Part shown: positions 12,105-23,220 of the stretch, in pieces | Layout: each line of letters begins with the position of its first letter | Numbering within the stretch: position 1 is the stretch's first letter | Source: Botryosphaeria dothidea | Lineage: Eukaryota > Ascomycota > Dothideomycetes > Botryosphaeriales > Botryosphaeriaceae | Length of the DNA: 64,000 nucleotides | NCBI GenBank assembly: GCA_011503125.2 | Contig: WWBZ02000033.1 | Span: 62,001-126,000, forward strand | Direction of reading: 5' to 3' | Made by a program: the position numbers and the translations under genes | The notes under the pieces: model-generated | The model's database searches: none | The model's input: only the letters and a program-made list of their open reading frames with translations | What the model was told of the DNA's origin: nothing

Positions 12105-15100
12105 GATAGATAGATAAATTTATTTCTTCCCGATATAGCTCCCTTACGGGTCTATACGGGGCTAGCTATCTATAGTTATTTTATACGAGGGGGAAAACCT
12201 TTTCGCCTAGTAAAAACCCCTCCTCTCTCTCTAGGCATGCTATCCTATACTAGTTCTTATTTTTCCTTCTTACTAGTAGCGGCTGCTATAGTAGCTCTAT
12301 ATTTATCTACTAGACCTATCTCTTTAGTTCTTATTCTCGTAGTTATCCGGATTCTAGTAGTCCTAGTAGTCCTAGTTATCCTTCTAGTTTCTCTTCCTAG
12401 TTATCTTCCTATATTAGTTTTCTTACTAGGCTAAATTACTTAAGTAGCCCTAGGCGTAAGAACTAGTCTATTACTACTTTAATCCTCTTCTTTATTAAGA
12501 GAAGGAAGTAGTAGTCCGTAATCCCTACTCTTTAGAGTATCTATACTCTATTCTATTAGAAGTAGGAGTAGAAGAGGAGAATATACTTTAGAGTTTATCT
12601 ATACTAGCCGTATAGATAGGTAGGACTAGGGTACTCTAGTACCTTACGCCTTAAGAGGAAGTTCTCTAGTCTAATATACTCTATACGTAGTAGGGTAGCG
12701 AGTATACTCTATAGCTTAGATAGTTCGCTATAGATTTATCTAATTTTTAGGTTCTACTATATACTTTAGGCTACTAGCTTATCTTATCTTCTCTAGCTAG
12801 TAGACTTTATCTATCTCTTCTTCTACTTATTTCTATATACTATACGTAGCTTCGTTCGCTTTAGGAGACTCTAGTAGGTAGAGAGGTAGTAGTTAAGGAG
12901 TAAGTTTATCTTTTTTCTAAGTAGGGTTCTTCTAGTAGGGCTAGTAGCGCCTCTAGTACTTAGAGTAGCCCGAGCTATTTATTTAATACTCTAGTAAGTT
13001 TCCTCTACTACTATCGCGACTAGGCTATCCCTAGCTCTAATAGCCTAGGCTAGTACTAGTTCGTCTAGGTATAGTAAGAGTAGGGGAATCCCTATCTTAT
13101 ACTCTAAGGTTTATATACTAGTTAACTTATACGCCCCTAAGATAGTACGTAGGCACTAGTTTTAAATCTTCTTTAGTAGCTAGATAGTTATTTTTCTCTA
13201 TCCTAGGATTCCCTCTAGGGTATACTATATCCTATAGCCGTAGGTAAGGACTAGCCTTACTACGGCCGTATAGATATAACGGGCTTTAGTAAATAAGGCT
13301 TCCTAGGTAGACGCCGCGAGTCTAGAGAGAGATATACACTATTTAATTACCTTAGCTTCTATTTCCCTAATATAGAGTCTCTATCTAAGCTTATTATCTA
13401 CGTAGACTCCTAGAATCTTAATTATAGGCTCTAGGCATCTAGCAAATCTAGGGATACGGATCCCTACTACTATATTAAATCTCCTTAGTTTCCTTATAAA
13501 ATAAATAAGGTAATACTTATCGGGCGAGAAAGCTAACCCGTAGGTAGCTATCTAGTGCTCGCAAATTTAATATACTCCCTCTAGTATCCTATAGTTCTAT
13601 TCTATAGATCTACTAAAGGTAAGGATGTTAGTATTATCGACGAATCTAAGGGGGAAGGTATTACTCCTACGTAGCTATATAAGTAGGTTAGAGGCAAAGA
13701 ATAGATAGAGGATCGGAGATAGTAAGGATCCCTAAGAAATCCCGGTTAAGGTCTAGATTAGTAGACTAGTAAAGTCTCCGAAGGATAGCTAAGTAGTACG
13801 GTCCTATAGAAAGAATCGGGTAAATCTTTCTACCTATTTTGGGAGTTTTACTATCCTTATATTATAGAGAAGCCTTCTATAAGATACGTGGTTATATACT
13901 TCCGAGATATCCAGGCTAAGGACTAAAGCTACTAGCCCTAGGTCTTATACCTAGATAGTATAGATCTATTCTATAAGCAGGTTAAGAGCTGCTACTACGG
14001 ATCTGTTTCTCCTAGCTCCTATCTATATATTAGGGAGTAGGCCGTATGCTTTAGTAGCCTGGGAGATTCTATCTACTATAATCCTCTTAAGTAGCTTTCC
14101 TAGCGTATTAAGTAAAGTAATCGGCCTAAATGACTTGGCTTTAGTATAGTCGTCCCTCTATGGTTTCCTGAGGACTACGGTAATAGAGCTTTTGAACTGC
14201 CTAGGGTGGTATCCAAGTGCGAGGCATCCCTGGAAGAGCCTGGTGAGGGGTCCCCTTAGTGTCTCAGCGCATTGCTTTAGGAACCTGTTAGTGATCTTGT
14301 CTGGGCCTGGTGCCTTGTCTGGGGGAAGCTTCTTGATGGTGTGGAGGACCTGCTCTTCAGTAAGGTCTTGGGGAATCTCTACTGGCACTGGGTATATATA
14401 CCCATCCAGATCTGAGAGGTCGGTGGCCCTGGGAGGTGGGAAGAACTGGTTGGTAAGGATTTCTGCCTTGGACTGGTTGTCGTAATGTAGTTGTTTATCT
14501 GCTCCCTGGAGGGGTGGGAACTGAGGTGGGGCTGGAGGTTCCAGTGCCCTTATTCTTGCCCACTTTGAGAGCTTCTAGAGTGTAGATGGGTCCGAAGTAA
14601 TCTCAGCTACTATTCTGCGCCATGCTTTTATTCTATCTCTTCTAATCTGCCTCTTCTTACTATTAGCAATAGTTTAGTATACTACCTAGTCCTCCTCCCT
14701 CTCTATGGCCGTCCACTTCCTTCTAGCTGCTCTAGCCTGGTATACTAGGTCCGAATACTCCTTTGTCTATTATATAGAGGCCTAGGGCGAGGGTCTCGCT
14801 ACTAGGATAGTCTCCTAGATTGTCCTTTGGATAGCCTCCTAGAGTAGTATAGTAAAGTAATCTAGGTCTACTTTAGTGTTAAGAGGGGCTGCTTTAAGGT
14901 GTTCGAGCTTTAATTAGAGTATATTATTAGTTCTCTTCTAGTCTACTTTCTTCTACTAGGGCCTTAGGGGGCGTAGTTCTACGGGAGTAGGAGAAAAATT
15001 AAGTATAGTAAGGATAGGTAGGTGGTTAGAGGATGATTCGAGCTCCTAGCTAACTCTATAGCTAAGGATTCTCTCCTCTAGCCACCGTAATATAAAGATA

Positions 15101-17256
15101 AGGTCTAGAGTACTCTCGCTACTACTATCTCGTCTAGTAATAGTACCCCTTAGAAGGGCTAGGTTAAGATTAGCTGCGGTAGCTATCTTAATTAGGTTAT
15201 CCGCTAGGGTATAGTATATTAGGGAGGTTATACCTCCCTAGATAGGATAGTAGAGGTTAAAGTCCCCTAGGAGAATATACTCTCCTAGTTTTCTAAGAAC
15301 TTTCGGTAGAAGAGATAGGGTTTCTAGCGCTATACTAGTATAAGAGGCTAGTAGGGGATTATAGTAGTTATAGATATAGATTATATATATCCTAGTAATA
15401 AGGGAAAGTATAATAAGATTTAGTAAATAGACTATTACTTACTAGGAGTCGGGGCTAATAGCCTTACTTATAAAGAAGTAGGTTCTTACTACTTTCTTCT
15501 AGGGAAAAACTATATAGTAGGTAGAGTATCTTACTATTATCTTAACCCTCGGGTTCCTCTAAGGTTCCTAGATAGCTAGGATATAGTAGATCTTTAGGTC
15601 TACTTCCTTAAAGAGCGGAAGTATTACCCTATTCTTACTCTTATAGACGTTATACTATATAATAGAGAGAGAGCCTATATCTAATATTAACTTCCTTCTA
15701 TCTCTAGGTCCGGCTACGAGGGGGCTAGTAGTATAGGCTATAAGGAGAGAGTTCCCGCGGGCTCCTCTAAGGCGTGTTATAAGCTATTAAGTCCGGTAAA
15801 CCTTATTTAGTTAGGAGGCGGGGGGCGGCTTAAGTCTCTTAGCCTGCCTAGTCCCCTCTTAACCGGCTCCTCCTCTCTAATTCTTTTTCTTAGTCTAACG
15901 GTTAACTAGTTAGTTTAAGGCTATATTTTAGTTATTAGGGGTCCTTTCTAGTACCTTTCTAGTACTACTAGGCGGGCCTAGGCGGCCTTAGTATAGTAGG
16001 CTCTACGTGCTAGGTAGGAGTTACTCTAGACTATATACCTTTAAGAGTAGTTTACGTACTATATACTTTCCTTAGGGTAGTCCCTAGTATTATATATCTT
16101 ACTATACTATCCGTACTTTTCCTTCTTTTTATAATAGTTAGTAATATAACCGTAGGCCTAGTACTTAAAATACTAGGTTACTATAAAGACTACGTTATAG
16201 TACTACGCTATATAGATAGTAAAGTTAATAATAAGCCCCTTATTAATAATCTAGTTAGTAGTTTTAGGGTTTATAGTACTAAGGATAATAGCCGAGTAAG
16301 TTTTCCCCTCTAGAAGCTTCCTCTTTAGCTAGGCTAGCTTACTAATACGTAGTTCTAGGTATAGAGATAGATTCTACTTCTAGATAGTTTAAATAGCTTA
16401 GGGGTCTATAGTGTCGATTCCTTCTTAAGAGACGTTATATACTAGTACTAAGTATAGCTACTAGTTAGGCCTAACTTCTTTTCCTAGTCCTATAGTCTAT
16501 TTCTAGTCCTAGAGAAGGGCTATTTTAGTTACTTTATCCGGTATAAAGATTCTAACGTCTCTACTAGGGAGCTTCTTAGTAGTAAGTACTTTTTTACACG
16601 CCTAGCTTTTTCCTGCCTAGATCTTTCTAATAATTACCTTATTTAAGAGCTTAGCTATTTCTTATCTATTTACTATCTCTAGAAAGTAGAGAGTAAGTTT
16701 AGTAGTAGCTAGGGGGGTAGAGGGCTTCGGGGCTACTTAGACTATAATTTATACCTAGCTACGAGTGTTAGGTATAGGTATAGAGGTAGTCTAGATACGG
16801 TTAACTATCTTTTAGACCTATTAGACCTCTTTAAGAATATTCTTAAGGCCTAGCTTCTTAGTAGTTACCTTCTAGTAAATAGTAATATAATCCTAGAAGA
16901 TTATCTTAGTAATATCGAGAAAATTTTTTACCTAGCTAGAGAGAACTAAAGAGAGGCTAGCGGATGTTTATAGGGCTTAGAGGAGGGTATCTACTATTTT
17001 TAAGGCTCTCTTAACGTATTCTACGCTATACTAGGTACTCTACGGTTTCTTAGGGGTATATTAGGGCTAGGTAGAGGTAGTTACTAGGGGAGGCTATTCG
17101 CCTCTTCCTATATCCTCTATATTAACTACTTCACGGCTATAGTTATCTTAAGTACTATTTTAGAACTCGCGAAGCCTAGAAGAGTCTCTAGGGCCCTCTT
17201 CCGGCGCCGTAGCTTAGAATCGATTTTTTAGTATAGTTATATTTTCTTTTAATTAT
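12105..17256 (-). mobile_element. LINE A (5152 bp), Tad/I-like, nested in the copia element
   Basis: Flanked by a 16-bp target duplication, TAGAGAATTATATATA at 12089-12104 and 17257-17272. On the minus strand: 5' end with GCTACGGCGCCGG near 17210, ORF1 with CCHC knuckles near 16200-16000, ORF2 with AP-endonuclease near 15690-15300, RT near 14600-13500, and the (TCTA)n tail at the 3' end near 12105. It is less RIP-mutated than LINE C. Its RT box reads F-V-D-N where LINE C reads F-I-N-N. The small plus-strand frame at 12237-12434 is a shadow. Confidence 0.85.
14110..14630 (-). pseudogene. Unmutated patch of LINE A reverse transcriptase
   Basis: About 520 bp with normal CA/TG frequency inside an otherwise RIP-saturated LINE. 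On the minus strand an open frame of about 138 codons runs from near 14573 to 14158 and includes LPPDKAPGPDKITNRFLKQC, the N-terminal signature of LINE reverse transcriptase. It ends at a TAG where the family is expected to have Trp, followed by a readable SFRPITLLNTLGK motif. The same segment in LINE C (about 31.8-32.0 kb) is fully mutated. It is a fragment, not a gene. Confidence 0.85.
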
Positions 17257-20200
17257 TAGAGAATTATATATAATTTAATAGAAGCTAGATAGGCCTATAA
17301 TTAGAATCGCTAGGTAATCTACCTCGCTTACTATAGTACTAGCTTTTAGTTTATTTTTACGTACCCGAATAAATTAGATATACCTAGTATTATTAAATTT
17401 ACTCTAAATCTAATATCTAAGTAATATAAGGGTACCGTAGTCTTCTTTAGAACTAATAGAGAAAGAACTCTTAGTACTTAATTTTAGTAAGAGCTAAGAT
17501 CTAGAGAAATTACGCTCGAAATCTTAGCCCTAAATACTCTAGTCTAGAACGGCTATTCTAAACGATTTAGAAGTATTCTTTAAGTTAAGGCTAGAGTAAT
17601 AAGAATTAGCTCTAAGCTACTCTAATCTCTCTAGCTAGAAGTTATTAAAGTAGTAGACTATATTCTTAACCGTATTCTATAAGAACGACTAAACTAAAAA
17701 ACTTCTTTCGAAGCTATTATAGGCTATAAATCTAAGGCTTTTTACCTACGGGTATACGGCTATAAAGCGTATCCTCTAAGATACCTAATTCCCCGTATAT
17801 ATAAACTTACCGAACGAGTCTATATTAGATATCTCGTTAAATACGATTCTATAAATATCTATCGAATTTAGGTACTAAGCCTATAAAAGGTTATTAGAAT
17901 AAGAGATATTATCTTTAACGAGAACGAGTTCTATACGCTAGAAGACCTAGATTTAGTATAAATCTTAGAAAAAGAATAAGAAGAGTTTTTAGATACTTTA
18001 ATCCTACTACGTCTCCTATAACTAAAAGATCTACTAGAATTAAAAGCTTTAGAGCTCGAATTCTCTATAATTACTCTATAAGAGAAGGATACTATAGAGT
18101 CTATTCTATTACTAGCGTTAATAACTCTAGAAAAAACTTTAGCTCCGTAATAAGAGCTAGCTACTCGGCTAGACTCTTCTAAGCTATTAGATCTTCTAGA
18201 TCTACTAAGACGTCTAGATAGACTTCTATCTACTTAATACGACGTTTCTCCTCTACTAGGCGCTAATTTAAGTAATAGAGTACTCTAAGAAGACTAAATT
18301 TTAGGTAATATTAGCTTAGACGCTATATTACCTAAGAGGGTAAAAAGGTTAACTAGAAAATAGATATATATAGCCGCTATATAGATAGTCTAAGACCTCT
18401 TAGAATACTACGCTATATTTTTAGCTAGTATAACTAATAAATAGTCGTTATTAGAGGCTAAAATTTATCGAGATTAATTACTACCTCTACTATAGAACTT
18501 TCGGGAACTTTTTAACTATTCGTATAAGAACGCCTTTTTATAGGCTATTATTCTAGAGATTAATATTCTAATAAGTAAGAATACCTAGAAGATTTAGCTA
18601 CGAAGCGTAGCTATAGCCTAAAATAAATAAATTATTTCTTTAATCTAGATATTTATCTATAAATTCGATACCGAAGAATATCTACTTAAATTTAAGGCTA
18701 GACTCTACGTATAGAGTAATCTTTAGTTTATAGAACGGAATACGTTTACGGCTACTCTAGCCGGTAAGTCTTTTAGAAGCCTAATAGCTATTACGGTAGT
18801 ATTCGACCTAGAAACCCTATAACTTAATACCGTTAATACCTTTATTAATAGTTCTATAGATAAGAAAATTTTCTACTAAATCCTAGATAGATATAACCTT
18901 CCTAAAGCTTAGTTTCTAGGCCCTAAAAGTTAGTACGTTATTCGGCTACTACGAGTACTATATAGACTCCGTTAATCTCTAGCTCTTTAGTATAATTACT
19001 TCTTAACTACGCTTAAATCTTTTAGCTTATAATCTATCCTAGAAGTTAATTATCTTTTTAAAGAAAAAGAACTTATCTTATTCTTCTACGTAGATGATAT
19101 CTATCTACTCTATCGTCTAGAGAATAAGAAATCCGCTAATTACTTTATAAGCTAATTAGTATCCGTATATTAAATACGGTTACTAGGGGAACTTACTTAG
19201 TTTCTAAATATTAGAATTATAAGAGATAGAGCTAAACGAGAGCTCTATCTATATTAGAATTTCTATATTAGTAAGCTTAGAGTTAAGTTTAACTTATAGC
19301 TAAAACCTTATTTAACTCTATTACTCTAAGACGACCTTATTTCGGCTATAATCTAAGCCTTAAAGTAAGAAATATACGCTTATTAATAGCGTATCGGATC
19401 GATTAATTTCGCCGTAGTTACCTCTAGGCCGGATATTACTTAGGCCTTATCTAGGCTATCTAAATTTCTTAAAAATCCCTCTCCTCTTTACCTTACCTAC
19501 GCTAATAAAATAATCGAGTATCTTTTAGATATAAAGACCCTTATAATCTCCTTCTTAGGACTCTAGGAAAATTCTCTAAAGTAGGTTTTTCTTACCTATA
19601 GTAACGCCTTATTCGGGAATAACTCTACGACCCGGAAAAGCTACTAAGGCTTAATATTTTTACTATTCGGTAGCTTTATCGACTAGGTAGTAAATAAGCA
19701 GCGAACGGTTACTACGTTAAGTACTAAAGTCGAACTTCTAGCCCTATTAACTACGGCTAAAGAAATAATTTAGTAGGAACGTCTCTTCTAGAAACTCGAC
19801 TTTAACCTAGATTATTCTATTAATATTTAGTACGATAACCGCTAAACGATTCGACTACTTAAAGAATCTATACCTTAGCTTAATACTAAGCTACGATATA
19901 TCGATATTTATTACTATTAGTTACGCTAGGAGGTCCGTAAGAACCGGATTTCCCTTACCTAGTCTCTATTAGCCGAAATAATTATAAACGGCCTTATAAA
20001 GTAACTACCGCCCTAGCGATTTAGATAATTCGTAAAATAACTTAACCTAACGGATATTAAGCCCGTTATAGGCTAGAAATAGGCCTTAAATTTTAAAATA
20101 AATCTTTCTTATTCGGCGTTCTAGGACTTAGTATACTTAGTTTACCGTTATTTATCCTATCTAGTATTTCTTTTTATTATAATAGCTATTTAATAAGCTA

Positions 20201-20371
20201 TTATAAAGAAGGTATATAACGGTTTAGATATTAATATTAATTAGATATACCTAAACTAATCTATACTAAGCGATAATACCTAACTACTATCTAACGTACT
20301 CTAAGCACGATATTTCTACCCGATTACTACCTAATATCTACCTAATTACTACCTTAACTCTACCTAATTTA

Positions 20372-20505
20372 TATCTAATAGTTATATATTTAAGCCACCG
20401 TAGTTACTACCTTTAGAAATTAGAGTCTTCTATATCTTCGTTTTCTCTCCCTAGGCACGTAAGAATATACTACGTATTTAGTAAATTCCCGAGGGAACTA
20501 TAATA
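20372..20505 (+). mobile_element. Ty1/copia 3' LTR (134 bp)
   Basis: Same length and sequence as the 5' LTR at 10098-10231 apart from a few transitions. This copy keeps more C and G (for example CCACCG against CTATCG). It closes the copia element. The 45 bp to the next LTR contain nothing recognisable. Confidence 0.8.
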
Positions 20506-20550
20506 ATTACTAATTTACGTAAGAGCGTATTTTAGTATTAGTAGAGTAGC

Positions 20551-20949
20551 TGTTATAAACGTGGCTTGCTTAGACCTCTTACCTCTCGTTTACCCTCGTT
20601 AATTTAAAATCTAGATCTAGACTTATCTACTTATAAATTAGGAAGCTAGTATTTTAGTTCGTTCTTTATATATATAAAGCTCGCCCCTCTACTTTGTAGT
20701 TAGTTCTTTAGTCTAGCAATAAGTATTCTTCGCGTACAACCTGGTACGCCTTAAATTGGACCTTGCTTGCCTCCCTCGTCCTTCGTCTTTCGTCCCTTAT
20801 CCCTCGTCCCTCGCCCCTCATCCCTCGTCCCTTATACCTCGTACCTCGCCCTTTAAACTACACCCTTATACTTCGGCATTGCTTTACCCCTACTGCCTTT
20901 ACCGGCTTCGTTACCTCGTCTCTCCGCCCTCTAAGGTCCGTTTATTATA
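20551..20949 (+). mobile_element. Gypsy solo LTR (399 bp) with 5-bp target duplication
   Basis: Starts TGTTATAAACGTGGCTTG and ends CGTTTATTATA. It is flanked on both sides by GTAGC (20546-20550 and 20950-20954), a perfect 5-bp target duplication with no internal region, hence a solo LTR left by LTR-LTR recombination. It holds a TATATATA motif near 20670 and the CTCGTCC-type minisatellite at about 20775-20850. It is moderately RIP-mutated. Two overlapping 64- and 71-codon frames in it are not genes. Confidence 0.9.
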
Positions 20950-21180
20950 GTAGCCGGATAACTAGTATAGCCGGATAAGTAGTAAAATATATTATAGATA
21001 TTTTATTAATTTTACTTTTATTTTTTTAACTTATTTATATATCTTTAGTTTTAAGGACCTAAGGTTAAAATAAGCTACTATTATTTTCGAAATTTGCTTT
21101 TTACTAGACCCTAAGTTAGACCCTTTTTCGCTTACTTCCCTTTTAGGTAACTAAGCGAAGGAGGTATATACAAGGGCACG
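20950..21180. other. AT-rich RIP-mutated spacer
   Basis: No coding signal. It begins with a short direct repeat (TAGCCGGATAA twice, about 17 bp apart) and becomes very AT-rich. At about 21180 composition switches to that of island 1. Confidence 0.5.
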
Positions 21181-21801
21181 TATATTTAGCTTTCTTAGCG
21201 TGTTTCCGTTCTCAGACAGTTATCTACTGGGTGCTTCCCCACCAGGCACCTTTTATGCCAACAATACACTCTTATTGCACCCAATCCACAGATTCTCTTC
21301 AGCGCCCCTTCCCAACGCGTGTGTACGTATGTTTTATAAGCGTCCGAGAGAGCATCTATATGCCCAGCCAAGGCTCGTCTCTATCACTCACAATTACTAC
21401 CTCAACATATACGGCTCAAGTTCCTGTCGGAATTGGGGATTATGGGTGGACTTCTTGGTCTGTTCGTGGTGAGGTCAGAAAGGAAGTGTTGTCACGAACC
21501 GGAAGTTGTTGGGTTTCCAACCAGCCATGAGCGGACCAAAAGGCACAATGTACGATCACTACGTGATTGTACACCCAACGTAAAAAAAAATACCACTGGA
21601 GCACGCATGTCAGATCCTGACAGTCATTCGACTCCTTGAAGCCTAGTTTGCCTGACTGTATTACGGGCGCACAAGGCTTAAGTCATAAGAGCTTGCCGTT
21701 ACTTTCTTTGCTTTCCATATTCCACCAAACGCTTCTTAATTACAAATTCTGACCGCCGTAAATGCATACTACTTTTTCACGCCTCCGCGTCCCTTTCCAC
21801 C
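21181..21801. other. Unmutated island 1, 3' flank of gene 1
   Basis: Normal CA/TG content. Three overlapping plus-strand frames (21200-21639) share no domain, and none is favoured by context, so I call no gene. A near-perfect hairpin lies at 21549-21573 (11-bp arms with one G-T wobble, 3-nt loop), about 230 bp past the gene 1 stop. A run of nine A follows at 21582-21590; the mirror copy has ten. Confidence 0.4.
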
Positions 21802-23220
21802 TTATCCTGTAACATTTAAATTACCGTCACTATAATCCGTATCCCTCGCCTCATACTTCACAGGCTCCTCCTCCTCCTCCTCCTCCTCCTCCTCGTTGTC
21901 GTCCTCCAGATGCAACGACTCTATCTCGTCCGTCAGCAGGCTGGTACGCTGGGCTAGACGGTCGGCACGCACGACGGCCTTGATATCGTTCATACATGCA
22001 ACACTATGCACAGTGTTTCCCCAGCGGTGGATCTCGTTGAGCCAGGAAGCCAGCTTCTCGACCGACCCGGGCCGATTTAGGACGCCCTTGCCGATCTGAC
22101 GCACGTTACAGCCATTCCAGCAGCACGGATCCGAGTTTGTGCAGCTCGGAGTGATGCACCAGATAGCCCAGGTAAGGCCAGTGAGCGTGAGGCCGTAATG
22201 ACGCAATATATCGTCATCGACGGCGGCGGCTGAGGGACGTCGGTACAATAGCCGCCGCCGGTGTAGCTGGAAACGGTTGTACAGAGCGATGGTGGCGGCA
22301 AGAGCGATCTGGTGCTGCGCCTTGCGCACGGCGGACGGCTCGTCGCTACGCTTTAGCTCGACGCTGAGGTACGGGCACAGCGCCTGCCCGCGCAAGCGCA
22401 CCGTGGTGTACGTCTCGAGCTCGTCGCGCAGCGACCTGCTGAATCCCCCCGTCCAGATCCAGTACGAGCAGTCGGGCGTGTTACTGAAGCCAAACTTGGG
22501 CACACGGTCACATTCGGCCTCCGCTGCTAGGATCGGCGGCGCATCCCACCAGCCGCCGGCCTCGCTCGTCGTCGGGCTGAAGCTCTGCTCGTGCAGCCGT
22601 ACCGGCACCCAACACCGCGGCAGGGTGTCGTCGATGGTCCGCGGCTCACGCTTCAAGAGTAGCCGCAGCGCGTCGTCGACCCACTCGGCCTCGACGGGCT
22701 GCTGAAAATGTAGTGCTTTGTAGTTGCATACGACCTCGTCCTGGAAGGCGGGATTGCGATAGTCGAGCCAGACTGTGCTGTGCGCAAGGGACGGAATGTT
22801 CCGGTAGTGATCGAATGTGTTCTCACCGAGGCTTGGGGGAGAGGTATTAAAGTGTTTAAATGAGTCGTAGGCTGCCGGCTGTGGCGCGATGACGATATTA
22901 CGCGGTAGTAGAACTTGCCGTGAGAACTCTGGCGTTCCGGGTGTCGGCGTATCCGTATTGCTCGAAGAGGTCGTCTGCGTTGTTGTCTTACTATTCGCCT
23001 TACGTGCCATAAGGTCCGCGGTGACCAATTCCCACAGCGCTGTCGTTCGCTGGCTGTCGGTTTCGAATCCCTTGCCTTGTACAGCGATCATGGAAACCTC
23101 CTCAACGACAGCAGAAGTGGTATATATAGCTTGCGTGAAAAGTTGTACGCCAACCATGTGCTCGTTGTTCTCGTCTTTGCTGTTCAAGCGACTTATCTCC
23201 CTCACGGTCATGGGGTTCAT
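21802..23220 (-). CDS. Gene 1: PD-(D/E)XK nuclease-like protein, 472 aa (left copy)
   Basis: Single-exon gene of normal composition. The start at 23220 has a good fungal context (CATCAATGA) and an AC-rich leader. Residues 51-66 (GFETDSQRTTALWELV), 121-129, 166-190, 212-216 and 393-405 (WLNEIHRWGNTVH) are collinear with gene 2. A nuclease-like core is visible at 245-320: PD at 249-250, hydrophobic strand and E-L-K at 288-290 (YLSVELKR), then Q304 in a helix rich in Ala. This is the D...ExK...Q pattern of PD-(D/E)XK enzymes seen in several fungal families of unknown role. The C-terminus has ten Glu in a row (443-452), encoded by a GAG trinucleotide run. No signal peptide or membrane segment. 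The nuclease assignment is inferred from motifs only. Transcribed away from gene 2. Confidence 0.85.
   Translation of the reverse strand: MNPMTVREISRLNSKDENNEHMVGVQLFTQAIYTTSAVVEEVSMIAVQGKGFETDSQRTTALWELVTADLMARKANSKTTTQTTSSSNTDTPTPGTPEFSRQVLLPRNIVIAPQPAAYDSFKHFNTSPPSLGENTFDHYRNIPSLAHSTVWLDYRNPAFQDEVVCNYKALHFQQPVEAEWVDDALRLLLKREPRTIDDTLPRCWVPVRLHEQSFSPTTSEAGGWWDAPPILAAEAECDRVPKFGFSNTPDCSYWIWTGGFSRSLRDELETYTTVRLRGQALCPYLSVELKRSDEPSAVRKAQHQIALAATIALYNRFQLHRRRLLYRRPSAAAVDDDILRHYGLTLTGLTWAIWCITPSCTNSDPCCWNGCNVRQIGKGVLNRPGSVEKLASWLNEIHRWGNTVHSVACMNDIKAVVRADRLAQRTSLLTDEIESLHLEDDNEEEEEEEEEEPVKYEARDTDYSDGNLNVTG

Larger units (their letters stand above)
10232..20371 (+). pseudogene. Ty1/copia internal region, RIP-killed and split by LINE A
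   Basis: After removing LINE A and one target copy, the element with LTRs is about 5.24 kb, the usual copia size. Gag is at about 10.5-11.4 kb. The protease box reads D-S-S-T-N near 11489. Integrase begins before 12090 and resumes after 17273; its C-terminal part with YLRVYGYKAYP is near 17745. Reverse transcriptase has an intact F-Y-V-D-D-I box at 19084-19101, and RNase H has NKQRTVTT near 19695. The order protease, integrase, RT, RNase H is that of Ty1/copia. Stops at Trp and Gln positions rule out a product. Confidence 0.85.

Noticed and set aside
12237..12434. 65-codon plus-strand hydrophobic frame (mirror 58584-58781)
   Set aside because: It is antisense to LINE A near its 3' end; the Val/Leu/Ile richness comes from RIP-made TA-rich repeats.
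14192..14485. 97-codon plus-strand frame (mirror 56533-56826)
   Set aside because: Shadow of the LINE A reverse transcriptase patch on the opposite strand.
21200..21639. Three overlapping plus-strand frames of 90, 99 and 68 codons in island 1
   Set aside because: They overlap in different frames, carry no domain and have no start or context evidence; the last one changes with a 1-nt homopolymer difference between arms.
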